A stretch of 41,271 bases of DNA. It comes from a virus. The DNA lies in IMG/VR virus record IMGVR_UViG_3300035564_000013, positions 1-41,271 of that record, one strand, 5' to 3'. The notes beneath the pieces were generated by a model. That model saw nothing but the letters and a program-made list of their open reading frames with translations, did not search any database and had not been told where the DNA came from. The position numbers were made by a program, and so were the translations under genes. This document shows positions 1 to 7,091 of this stretch, piece by piece (within the stretch, counting starts at the first letter, position 1; the number at the start of each line of letters is the position of its first letter).

Positions 1-71
1 GTCGTGAGTTTACGTTGGCGAATCCTTTCCCACTTGGCCTGTTGTTCGAGGATCGCGGTCAGTTGGTTCAC
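1..71 (-). CDS. Partial copy of 45-aa hypothetical protein (5' part)
   Basis: This is the start of the gene that is complete at 41085-41222. It begins with GTG at 71, which overlaps the TGA stop of the upstream gene (GTGA), and it runs off the left edge. After circularisation it is a single gene, not a second copy. Confidence 0.7.
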   Translation of the reverse strand, partial: MNQLTAILEQQAKWERIRQRKLT

Positions 72-120
72 TTGTCCACCTCAACCGAGAGAGGGCCGAA
101 ACGAATTTCCTGAAATCCTA
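1..120. repeat. Terminal direct repeat, left copy
   Basis: These 120 bases are identical to 41152-41271. This is the pattern of a circular genome, or a circularly permuted one, assembled with an overlap. The repeat cuts through two genes that become intact when the ends are joined. A true short direct terminal repeat is possible, but the gene-internal position and the round length favour an assembly overlap. Confidence 0.95.
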
Positions 121-457
121 CTGCTCGCATCATTTTTACTCTGGTTGGCTGGCAGAGTTCAAGAAAGAAAAAGCTTGCAGTACCGAACAATACCGGATTA
201 TCTTCGTTCTCCGAGGCAAGTTTGAGTTCCAAATCATAAAGTTTCATCAATGATTGGCAGCGCAGGACCTCCCGCATCGAATTACGCGCAAGCCTAAGAA
301 GCTCTTCCCCAACACAACTGATTTTGTTATCTATCAGCGCAGCATCAGCCATCCGCCGATAGTCTTCAAGTTCGCGCAAGTTATCAGCTTTCTTCGTCAG
401 GTCTAGGATTCGACGATATTCCTTCAATTGTGCGCAGTATTGATCGGCTTCGGTCAT
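68..457 (-). CDS. Hypothetical protein, 129 aa, helical N-terminus
   Basis: The ATG overlaps the stop of the preceding gene by four bases (ATGA), which suggests translational coupling. The first 80 residues are rich in charged helix-forming residues (Lys, Glu, Arg, Leu) and could form a coiled coil. The C-terminal 45 residues look beta-rich. No family was recognised. It belongs to the small-gene operon driven from the promoter near 1390. Confidence 0.65.
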   Translation of the reverse strand: MTEADQYCAQLKEYRRILDLTKKADNLRELEDYRRMADAALIDNKISCVGEELLRLARNSMREVLRCQSLMKLYDLELKLASENEDNPVLFGTASFFFLELCQPTRVKMMRAVGFQEIRFGPLSVEVDK

Positions 458-1074
458 GATGGATTCTTTCGATTAGCCGCGAGTGCGGCAGCATTCTTTT
501 CATTGGCATTGGGATAAAACCAAGGAATGAATACTTGTTCGCCTTTTCGGCAATGTGCATGAAGCCCCTTGGGGAGTTCACCCTGAGAATTGTATCCGTT
601 GCTTTGCGTAGTGTGTTCGCAATCATCGCAGAGAGGTGCGCCGCAAACGAGAGCCATTGTTTCGGAACAAGTACGTGTTGCTTGAGTACCACAGACGCAA
701 CACTTTTCCTTGCCATGTTCCCGACAGAAACCAGATTCATCGGCTTCTTTATCACATTCGCCAATCCATGCTCTTGAAAATTTACAGGTCATTGTCGTCT
801 CCCTATTTGAGTTTGATTCTGCGGGTTTCGGTTCTGCAAGCACGACTGATGGACCTTTTCCGCTATCATCTGCGGTGTCCCAAATGAATCCGTATTTGTC
901 TCCGAGCCTCCGCCAGACATCCATAACAGATTCGCGGGCATGATCGGCCCACGATCTGACTTCTTCCGGTTTCTGTCCTGGCATCGGTGTGTAGATGACA
1001 GGAGTTGCCGCGGCATGTTTCGAGGCTTCAATCAGTTCGCGGGTTTCTTCTTCGGTGAGTTGATATTCTTTCAT
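454..1074 (-). CDS. Two-part hypothetical protein with C-terminal zinc-binding cysteines, 206 aa
   Basis: The start at 1074 has an AGGAG sequence nine bases upstream. Residues 1-80 form an acidic helical part containing the segment DVWRRLGDKYGFIWDTA. A polar linker follows, then a Cys/His-rich half (CKF, CDKE, CREHGKEKCCVCG, CGAPLCDDCEH) that should bind one or two zinc ions. An in-frame ATG at residue 94 has its own GGGAG six bases upstream, so a short zinc-only product of about 113 aa may also be made. The function is unknown. Confidence 0.65.
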   Translation of the reverse strand: MKEYQLTEEETRELIEASKHAAATPVIYTPMPGQKPEEVRSWADHARESVMDVWRRLGDKYGFIWDTADDSGKGPSVVLAEPKPAESNSNRETTMTCKFSRAWIGECDKEADESGFCREHGKEKCCVCGTQATRTCSETMALVCGAPLCDDCEHTTQSNGYNSQGELPKGLHAHCRKGEQVFIPWFYPNANEKNAAALAANRKNPS

Positions 1075-1086
1075 GATTATTGGCTC

Positions 1087-1311
1087 CTATCTGTCTGTGG
1101 GTTGGGGAGGGGATTCGCCTGTTTGATCTTTTCCAAGACTCACAACATCATTCGCAAGTGACCAAGCGAGAAGCACCGAATGCGCCTCAGAGAGTTTTTT
1201 GCCTGATGGACTTGTTAGGATAACGAATCCGTCCCGAGTCTTCTTGCAATAGGCTTTCGGGTATTTCCTGCGGACGGTCATTCCTAGAATTCCATATCTT
1301 GGCGATCTCAT
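1087..1311 (-). CDS. Hypothetical basic protein, 74 aa
   Basis: This is the first gene after the putative promoter at 1365-1393. Its ATG at 1311 has GAGG six bases upstream. The N-terminal half is rich in Arg and Lys (RRKYPKAYCKKTRDG), and the middle could form a short amphipathic helix (LLAWSLAND). Its position as the first gene of the operon, and its basic charge, would fit a small nucleic-acid-binding or host-takeover protein, but that is inference. No family was recognised. Confidence 0.6.
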   Translation of the reverse strand: MRSPRYGILGMTVRRKYPKAYCKKTRDGFVILTSPSGKKLSEAHSVLLAWSLANDVVSLGKDQTGESPPQPTDR

Positions 1312-1364
1312 ATTTTCCTCGACGTGCGCTGGAGTTGGGTAGGTTGCTCTGATTGCGTGGGTAT

Positions 1365-1393
1365 AAGATATATTGGCAGAACCACAAAGTCAA
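1365..1393 (-). promoter_or_regulatory. Putative sigma70-type promoter for the small-gene operon
   Basis: On the minus strand TTGACT (1388-1393) is followed after exactly 17 bases by TATCTT (1365-1370). It lies between the late-operon terminator and the first gene of the next operon, at about 50 bases from that start codon. The -35 box is good and the -10 box is moderate (4 of 6). Confidence 0.5.
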
Positions 1394-1487
1394 TAGAAAA
1401 GTTATTTATTTTCCAGCAATAATCCTCAATGAAATCAATGCTTTTGCGATGTTCGTCTGAAATGTTATAGAAATATGATTGACGGGA

Positions 1488-1521
1488 AATAAAAAGCCCC
1501 CTGCCAGCGGGCGCCGACAGG
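1488..1521 (-). terminator. Rho-independent terminator at the end of the late operon
   Basis: On the minus strand a 9-bp GC-rich stem (1500-1521, with two G-T wobbles and a 4-base loop) is followed by GGGC and a T-rich tract (TTTTTATTT). It lies just downstream of the last late gene, whose stop is at 1572. Confidence 0.75.
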
Positions 1522-1534
1522 AGGCGGGAGGACA

Positions 1535-1561
1535 TCGCGCCGGGTCCAGCTCCCGACGCGA
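1535..1561 (-). terminator. Second hairpin in tandem with the late terminator
   Basis: A 10-bp stem (1535-1544 paired with 1552-1561, one G-T wobble) has a 7-base loop and lies between the last late-gene stop and the terminator. It has no T-run of its own. It may stabilise the mRNA 3' end or support termination at the following hairpin. Confidence 0.5.
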
Positions 1562-1571
1562 GCCATTGAAG

Positions 1572-2204
1572 CTATTTCAGAAATTCTATTGCAAGTTTGA
1601 CGACGATTAAAATCCCTTCTCCAATTGCAACCCATTTCCAGAATGAGGAAGGTTTCTCAATGTAAGCCGATAGGTCAATCGCAAACTCTGCACTTGTAAC
1701 TTTGATGTATGGATTGTGAGTCTGTGCGTAACCATAGACAATATCGTTGACTGACTTGGTAACGACGACCGAGATTGAGTCGCGTAATTCGATATTCGTC
1801 ATTAGAACGCTTGCGGAATCAATGATACCCTGAAGGTTAAACCATTGATTCGTTGTATCGAACATCGTCCTACCGGCTGAAACGTAGGTCGGTATTTTCA
1901 CCGAATCTATTCTTGCCGTAACGTTCACGCTTGCAAGGGCTAGAATCTTTTGATCCTTCTCTTTGATTGTTCTGGCAAGTTGTGAATTCTTCGCAAGAGA
2001 CTTGTCCAAGTCCTCTCCGATGGTCGCTACCCTTACTCCAAGCGAGTCTGAGATATGTTTGTAGGGCATCAATGAGGCGAGTTCATTATTTGCCCTGATG
2101 AATTTCCCATCTTGTTGCGCCGCGTAGATGAAATGATAAACCAGAACCGCAACCAACGCGGCACAAAGCCCGGCGATGATTTTCTCTGACGTTGTGAGAG
2201 TCAT
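1572..2204 (-). CDS. Membrane-anchored spanin-like protein, 210 aa
   Basis: It has a hydrophobic segment at residues 8-28, a charged helical stretch of about 70-90 residues (DLDKSLAKNSQLARTIKEKDQ) suggesting a coiled coil, a beta-rich middle, and a second hydrophobic segment at about 187-208. It overlaps the endolysin gene by four bases (ATGA) and is the last late gene, the usual place for outer-membrane disruption (Rz-like) proteins. The two membrane segments are not typical of a classical Rz. The spanin role is therefore inferred from position and topology, not homology. Confidence 0.6.
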   Translation of the reverse strand: MTLTTSEKIIAGLCAALVAVLVYHFIYAAQQDGKFIRANNELASLMPYKHISDSLGVRVATIGEDLDKSLAKNSQLARTIKEKDQKILALASVNVTARIDSVKIPTYVSAGRTMFDTTNQWFNLQGIIDSASVLMTNIELRDSISVVVTKSVNDIVYGYAQTHNPYIKVTSAEFAIDLSAYIEKPSSFWKWVAIGEGILIVVKLAIEFLK

Positions 2205-2674
2205 AAGCCCTCACCCTTATCGTTCGCACGCGTGAGCCAACCGTTGAGGAATTTCTTTTGAGACGGACTTCGAAGTGCTATACCGTTATATCGAATAGCT
2301 TGAATGATTGCGAGAGAATCGACAATGAAGTCTTCAGGAATTGCGTTGACCATTGAAACGGTTTTCGCACCGATCACACCGTCAGGAGGAGCACCAACAA
2401 CAAGTTGCAACATCACTGCGCCCGTTTTCTGTCCTGCGTTTACGCCAATGTCAAAGACTTTCCAGCGGACTCGCTTTGAATCTATCCCGGCAAGATTCAT
2501 CGCATTGAAGAAATCTCTCTCATAAATGACCGTAGCGGCTTCCGGGGTAAGCGATTTGATATCTACGTTAGGATATTGTCGCTTGGAAATTCCGAAGTTC
2601 GTTTCTCCGCCTGCGTCATTGAGATTGTTTGAATACCCACCCTCGTACCAAAGAGTCTTTTCGATCTCTGTCAT
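2201..2674 (-). CDS. Endolysin, glycoside hydrolase family 108 (N-acetylmuramidase)
   Basis: The N-terminus carries the GH108 signature: WYEGGYSNNLNDAGGETNFGIS at residues 9-30, with the catalytic Glu in EGGY. A segment WKVFDIGVNAG and a C-terminal peptidoglycan-binding-like half (GAPPDGVIGAKTV) follow. At 157 aa it is close to the family's phage members (about 160-190 aa). It would hydrolyse the glycan backbone of peptidoglycan after holin opening. No signal peptide is visible. It is coupled to the holin-like gene upstream and the spanin-like gene downstream by ATGA overlaps, forming a lysis cassette. Confidence 0.9.
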   Translation of the reverse strand: MTEIEKTLWYEGGYSNNLNDAGGETNFGISKRQYPNVDIKSLTPEAATVIYERDFFNAMNLAGIDSKRVRWKVFDIGVNAGQKTGAVMLQLVVGAPPDGVIGAKTVSMVNAIPEDFIVDSLAIIQAIRYNGIALRSPSQKKFLNGWLTRANDKGEGL

Positions 2675-3177
2675 TGTCTCACCTCGCTAATGCTTGAGGT
2701 TCTTTTTACAGTCTGTTCCTCGGTTGTTATAGAGCCGGTTTGCGTGAGTTTCTGTGCCAGTGCTTTCGCGGCAATTGCTTTTTCAGTTAGCATCGCTAGC
2801 AAATCGTAAACCTGGACCGCTCCAAGTCTGATAATTGAAGCCGTCAAAATGTAGTCTGTATAACTCGCCCATTTGCCCTTTTCCTCAACGCCATACTGCA
2901 CGATATCCTTGATGGCGCCATAATCGAATACAATGCACATCCAAAAGGCTACACTGAAAGCAATGAACTTTGAGGCCGTGGCTGAGAATACGTTGGTTTC
3001 TGGAGAAATTACTTTCCGGACAGCTCTGAACTTGTTGGCAATCTTATTCACGAGTACAAGCCAGAAATAGAAAACATCTTTAAAGACTTCAACACCCCCG
3101 GTACAGAAAAAAGCCATGATGACCATAAGAATCACCGATAGCCCCATCTGTGACCAATTGAACTGGTTATCCATCAT
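2671..3177 (-). CDS. Holin-like membrane protein, 168 aa
   Basis: Three likely transmembrane segments (residues about 10-28, 33-47 and 70-88) are followed by a soluble, charged C-terminus. It is immediately upstream of the endolysin with a four-base overlap and has a strong AGGAGG site. Position and topology indicate the protein that forms the lethal inner-membrane lesion. It is longer than small class holins. No specific holin family was recognised. Confidence 0.65.
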   Translation of the reverse strand: MMDNQFNWSQMGLSVILMVIMAFFCTGGVEVFKDVFYFWLVLVNKIANKFRAVRKVISPETNVFSATASKFIAFSVAFWMCIVFDYGAIKDIVQYGVEEKGKWASYTDYILTASIIRLGAVQVYDLLAMLTEKAIAAKALAQKLTQTGSITTEEQTVKRTSSISEVRQ

Positions 3178-3223
3178 GTCCTCCTATGAAATGATTGGTT
3201 TCTTAAGGCGTTTCATCTATTCG

Positions 3224-3610
3224 CTACTTTTGAAGACTGCTCACTTTTTTTTTGAGCGCGTCGATCTCTCCCTGGAATCTGTCTTCTGTCACCTGACGAT
3301 TGTACATCGTGTGCGTCATGTTGTTGAGTGACTCAAGCAACGCCTTATTATCCGAAACGGCTCTCAAGATTGCTGTATTCGATATGATGATTTGGTCAAG
3401 TGCTAAATTCGTTTGCTGCAACGTCACAACGAGCTTACTAGCCGTTTGATTAATGTCCTGCGTTTGGATGTCCGGCCTCTTTCCTTCCAGCAATTGCGGG
3501 TACTTGATCGTCCAATCGAGTATCGTTGTGACAAGATAGACTACTAGAAATAGGGTGAAAAGAACCTGAATACCTTTGGATTGTTTGAGCCATTCAATGT
3601 TTAATCCCAC
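3224..3610 (-). CDS. Single-pass membrane protein with coiled coil, 128 aa
   Basis: The GTG start at 3610 has GGAGG five bases upstream. A hydrophobic segment at residues 14-33 (QVLFTLFLVVYLVTTILDW) is followed by a Gln/Asn/Leu-rich helical region ending in a heptad-like DRFQGEIDALKKKVSSLQK. The layout resembles an inner-membrane spanin or a virion-associated anchor. It overlaps the stop of the gene upstream and belongs to the lysis-proximal cluster. No homologous family was recognised. Confidence 0.6.
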   Translation of the reverse strand: MGLNIEWLKQSKGIQVLFTLFLVVYLVTTILDWTIKYPQLLEGKRPDIQTQDINQTASKLVVTLQQTNLALDQIIISNTAILRAVSDNKALLESLNNMTHTMYNRQVTEDRFQGEIDALKKKVSSLQK

Positions 3611-3953
3611 GAGGCCCTCCGATTGCTTCTTGAATTGAGTCCTTCTGAAGCTTCAGTATCTCAGCCTTGTGCAGTGCATCCCATTCGAGTCTCCGGATAC
3701 TATCCGCCGTGAATTGTTTTTGCCATGCATTGACGCGTTGAGAAGATGCAATCTTTCGAGTGGTCAATTCGTCGCTGAGAGAATTGAATCTTAAAAGCAA
3801 ATTGACAAACGCAACCAACAGAGCGACAAGGAATACCATGAGAACCTTGTTGATTAACGCCTGTCGTTCGTAAGTTGTAGGGTCTAGCACAGAAAGAAAA
3901 AGAAATCTGCGCGCGAAGTATTGCACCTTCTCTGTCATCTTCTTATAGGTCAT
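3594..3953 (-). CDS. Single-pass membrane protein with charged C-terminal helix, 119 aa
   Basis: A basic N-terminus (YKKMTEKVQYFARRF) precedes a hydrophobic segment at about residues 35-55 (INKVLMVFLVALLVAFVNLLL). A long charged helix rich in Lys, Glu, Asp and Arg follows. Positive-inside topology predicts the C-terminus in the periplasm. This matches an i-spanin layout, but so does the neighbouring 128-aa protein. The start could be the ATG at 3938 instead, since neither has a strong ribosome site. Confidence 0.55.
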   Translation of the reverse strand: MTYKKMTEKVQYFARRFLFLSVLDPTTYERQALINKVLMVFLVALLVAFVNLLLRFNSLSDELTTRKIASSQRVNAWQKQFTADSIRRLEWDALHKAEILKLQKDSIQEAIGGPRGIKH

Positions 3954-4176
3954 CGTCAGGCGGTGGAACGCTTCCGGGAGGTGGAGGTGGCTCTATGCTT
4001 TCCATTGGTTGAATGTCAGCCGCTTCCTGAAAGTCCTCCGCCAACCGTTTCAACTTTCGATGCAATACTCTCATTCGCTTGAGATAGGCGTCTGATTTGC
4101 CCTCTGGATTCATTTGATCCAGGTATTCCTTGATTGCTTGATATTCGAGTGCAATGATAAGTTGCTTGGTGTTCAT
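3943..4176 (-). CDS. Hypothetical helical protein with proline-rich tail, 77 aa
   Basis: Residues 1-55 are charged and helical. The last 20 residues are proline-rich and acidic (EPPPPPGSVPPPDDDL). The ATG at 4176 has an AGGAGG-like site upstream. It is a cytoplasmic small protein with no recognised family, between the secreted 94-aa protein and the membrane proteins of the lysis region. Confidence 0.55.
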   Translation of the reverse strand: MNTKQLIIALEYQAIKEYLDQMNPEGKSDAYLKRMRVLHRKLKRLAEDFQEAADIQPMESIEPPPPPGSVPPPDDDL

Positions 4177-4232
4177 TGATACCTCCTATGGGTTAAAAGT
4201 TCAGCTACGGGCATCCTGATCATGAATTTTGG

Positions 4233-4517
4233 CTACTGTGCGCCTGCGTTGTGGAATACTGCTTTCTTGACACGAACCGAGTCGCTTGTTTGCACTTCTA
4301 GGCCACCGATCCAACCCCGAAGGCTGGCAATGTCGATATTGGCCTGATTCTGCACCTGTTCGACTTGTTTCTGAAGTAGGTTAATGAGAGCCGTTCTTGA
4401 TACCAGTGTGTCAACCGAGACTTGTGGCACCTTTGTTGTTTTGGCCTTTGTCGTGTCCTTCGCCTGTGCGAAAATGAACACGGGCAAAAAGATCATCAGA
4501 ATGAGTGCTGGTTTCAT
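4233..4517 (-). CDS. Small secreted protein with Sec signal peptide, 94 aa
   Basis: The ATG at 4517 has GGAGG six bases upstream. Upstream in-frame codons lack a ribosome site, so this start is preferred. Residues 1-18 form a signal peptide (MKPALILMIFLPVFIFAQ) whose AQ end resembles signal peptidase I sites in Bacteroidota-type hosts. There is no lipobox cysteine. The mature part is Lys/Thr-rich and then helical (LLQKQVEQVQNQANIDIASL). Next to the lysis genes it may be a periplasmic lysis partner, but that is inference. Confidence 0.6.
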   Translation of the reverse strand: MKPALILMIFLPVFIFAQAKDTTKAKTTKVPQVSVDTLVSRTALINLLQKQVEQVQNQANIDIASLRGWIGGLEVQTSDSVRVKKAVFHNAGAQ

Positions 4518-4922
4518 TGCTGTCCTCCATTTTTCTATTGACTTTGATGCTGTGGATTGCGAACTTGTATGCGGACGTAATAGAATAACATAGGCTTTGA
4601 TTACCGACCCGCCATCGCTGGCTTTTTCTGTTACGTCCAAGTTTCACAGCGTTGAGCGGGTCTTCTGTTGGGATGGTCCGCCCCCAAACTTTTGCGCTCC
4701 AGCAAGCCATTGGATCAGGCATTCTATGTTTTTGATTCACAATATTCATCGGAGCAATAGAGTATCCCACCGAGTTAATCCAATAGGGCCTCTCCGGGGG
4801 GAATCAAAAACCACCGCGAAGATAGAAGACTCTTTCCGGGCCAGTTTCCAGAATCAAAAAAAGAATAAGACGCGGCGAGCGAAGTAAGCCGCCGGTGCTT
4901 CTCAACCGATCTTTGAGGCGTT
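4518..4922. other. Gene-poor stretch between tail fibre and lysis genes
   Basis: Minus-strand reading frames here (for example 4775-5032 and 4411-4770) lack ribosome sites and protein-like composition. The only structure seen is a terminator-like hairpin at 4856-4893. The stretch may contain a promoter for the lysis genes, but no convincing boxes were found. Confidence 0.5.
4856..4893 (-). terminator. Terminator-like hairpin after the tail fibre gene
   Basis: On the minus strand GCGGC (4888-4892) and GCCGC (4872-4876) form a short GC stem with an 11-base loop. A T-rich tract including seven consecutive T follows about nine bases later. It would attenuate transcription from the tail genes into the lysis genes. 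The stem is short and the T-run is slightly distant, so this is a moderate call. Confidence 0.4.
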
Positions 4923-5042
4923 ATGAATTGTCTACTCATTCTCTCTATATGGTTTGTTGTTTCTGCAATCCTTGCAATCTGTCTTGGTAGGTTTTTCAAA
5001 AAACTAGACCGCGAAATATCAAATTCAATCAAAGGATCTTAG
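4923..5042 (+). CDS. Tiny plus-strand membrane protein, 39 aa
   Basis: The ATG has GAGG five bases upstream on the plus strand. The product has one hydrophobic segment at residues 3-22 (CLLILSIWFVVSAILAICLG) and a basic/amphipathic tail (RFFKKLDREISNSIKGS). Its stop codon overlaps the stop of the convergent tail fibre gene. It is the only plausible gene found on the plus strand. It could be a small toxin, an exclusion peptide or a lysis-associated peptide, but no family is recognisable at this length. Confidence 0.45.
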   Translation: MNCLLILSIWFVVSAILAICLGRFFKKLDREISNSIKGS

Positions 5043-7084
5043 GGCGTATCGCCAACAAGAACTTTCCGCGTAACCCCGTTAATCGTTTGATTTGAATAAT
5101 AGAGTTCCCTCGTTACAACCCCACCAGAAGATGCCGCAACAAATAATCCAGAAGCCGTTAACGTTCCCCATACTGAAGTCGGATAGCCGGCACTACTCAA
5201 AATGAAACTCGACGGGGAGTAGCTTTGCCACGTCCCTTTTAAATCATTGAATGCGTCTACAACGACAGTCGTGTTATAGAGGCAATAGCTTTGGAAATAT
5301 GCCGTACCGCTACTGTCTACGCGTGCATCTTCTGTCCCCTGACCACCAGATGGTCCCCAGCGATTGAATGTAACCAAATCTCTTACAGTCCTAGAACCTC
5401 GGACTGCGATTCTTGTCGTTGCCGATATATTGTCTGTCCCAAGTCCTATCGGCGCTAGGTTATTCCCGGCAATATTGATCTGAGAAGAACTGCCCGAACG
5501 CAAGTATAGGTTGCCAACATTCTGAATGACATACCCAGATAACTGCGTGATGTCGGCGACATTCGAAACCGCACCGCTGTTCATCGTCACACCGCCGAAA
5601 CTCGACGCGGTTGCGGCCCCGCTTAGATTCATACCAACACCATGCAATACTCCCGTCGAATCCATCGTTGCCATTTCAACACCGTTGCCATTCGTTCCCC
5701 ATCTGTACCAAGATTGGATATTGAACAATGTTCTGTGACCGAAGGCGGTGACTTTTGCGCTACCCGAAACACTTGCACCCAAAGCTATTTGAGCGCCATT
5801 ATTGTCACCAATCATGATTGGGTAAGCATCGCCCGCAGAACGGAAGTAAGCATTTCCCTTGCTTTTGTAAACCGAACCTGCGTCCATACTGATATCTTGA
5901 ACGCTTGTGATTGCTCCACTCGACAGAACAACGCCATCGAATGAACTGCCGTGATATCTTCCGTTTGTGTCAACGGTCGCAACCGTAGCCCCGCTTGTCA
6001 TCTGGATCACTTGCAATACAGTCGGTCCAGATCCATTTCTAAGTTGAAGTTCCCCGTCGTCTATCCGCATAGCTTTTTGGGGAGGATTAAAAGCAACAAA
6101 ATTTGCGCCGCCCGTAGTCGCTTGGATTGTTATCAGGTTTCCAGAGAGCGTGGTTTGAATATAGTCTTTATACGCTCCACTGGTATTCCTATAAATCAAA
6201 ATGTCAATCGGTCGAAAACTTGCACCCGCAGTAGAATAATATTGCAAAACGTGTGCTTCTACAACCGAATCGGCAGCGTTGTTTCTATAGAAAGTCTCAT
6301 ACCATCTTCCAATCCCTATATCAGCCGTATTTATGCGGACACCGCTTGAGGTTGCATTGTATCCATCGCCCCATACAACATTCTGCCGTGTTTCACCGAA
6401 ACCGTTTAGAGAACTATGAACCGTTAATTGAAACGGACTTCCTTCGGAAGTATATCTCTGGTATTTCATTTTCACAGCTTTTCCCCAACTCGAATCAACA
6501 ACATATCCTTGAGCATGCATGGTATCTGTCGGAATGGCCATTGAGACAGAACCACCGGCACGTGTCAAGAATTGAGTAACACCCGTTGCAAGCGTGTCCC
6601 TTGTACCGTTGCTGCGCGTGATAAAGACATGGTTCCCGTCAAATTCAAATAATCCAACGATAGGGGTTGCGAGAAGCGCATTGACAGATAACTTTATCGG
6701 CTTCAAAAATACACTTGAGTCACCAGTGATTTTGATCCACTCTTCCAACCCACCAATTCTTATGGAACTATCAGCAAGTGACCGAATGTAAGAAATGATT
6801 GTCGTTCCGTTTTGCCCTCTTGCTTCAATGCCTCGATAAATATTCGATTCCGAACGTCCAAGCGAACGAACATAATCGACGATGCTGAATCTATCGCCCG
6901 TGATGACTCGATGCCCAATTGCGCCCTTCAGGCTGTCGTTTTTCCAGAACACAATAAATGGATCTATGCTTGTTGTCACCGAATCTTTGACCTTCGATGG
7001 CGCTGTCATCATAGACGGTTTGGCTGGTGTCCATTGTCCGAACAATTGAGAAGCAAAGAGCATCAGAAACATAATACATTTCAT
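5039..7084 (-). CDS. Tail fibre / receptor-binding protein with N-terminal signal-like segment, 681 aa
   Basis: The ATG at 7084 is chosen over the longer frame (to 7159) because GAGGTGG lies just upstream and the longer frame overlaps the previous gene. Residues 1-17 look like a Sec signal peptide ending in FGQ. The body is beta-rich, Ser/Thr/Gly-rich and Cys-poor, as in fibres. Two tandem repeats of about 105 residues (about 380-480 and 492-597) share the features NAYFRS/NLYLRS, GDNNGAQIALG/GNNLAPIGLG and YRWG/FNRWG. There is no chaperone or enzymatic domain. Position at the end of the tail module fits host recognition. Confidence 0.7.
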   Translation of the reverse strand: MKCIMFLMLFASQLFGQWTPAKPSMMTAPSKVKDSVTTSIDPFIVFWKNDSLKGAIGHRVITGDRFSIVDYVRSLGRSESNIYRGIEARGQNGTTIISYIRSLADSSIRIGGLEEWIKITGDSSVFLKPIKLSVNALLATPIVGLFEFDGNHVFITRSNGTRDTLATGVTQFLTRAGGSVSMAIPTDTMHAQGYVVDSSWGKAVKMKYQRYTSEGSPFQLTVHSSLNGFGETRQNVVWGDGYNATSSGVRINTADIGIGRWYETFYRNNAADSVVEAHVLQYYSTAGASFRPIDILIYRNTSGAYKDYIQTTLSGNLITIQATTGGANFVAFNPPQKAMRIDDGELQLRNGSGPTVLQVIQMTSGATVATVDTNGRYHGSSFDGVVLSSGAITSVQDISMDAGSVYKSKGNAYFRSAGDAYPIMIGDNNGAQIALGASVSGSAKVTAFGHRTLFNIQSWYRWGTNGNGVEMATMDSTGVLHGVGMNLSGAATASSFGGVTMNSGAVSNVADITQLSGYVIQNVGNLYLRSGSSSQINIAGNNLAPIGLGTDNISATTRIAVRGSRTVRDLVTFNRWGPSGGQGTEDARVDSSGTAYFQSYCLYNTTVVVDAFNDLKGTWQSYSPSSFILSSAGYPTSVWGTLTASGLFVAASSGGVVTRELYYSNQTINGVTRKVLVGDTP

Positions 7085-7091
7085 AACCACC

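Noticed and set aside
4775-5032. Minus-strand frame of 85 aa in the gap after the tail fibre
   Set aside because: No ribosome site at any start, and the composition is Arg/Ser/Pro-rich as in noncoding frames. It also crosses a terminator-like hairpin.
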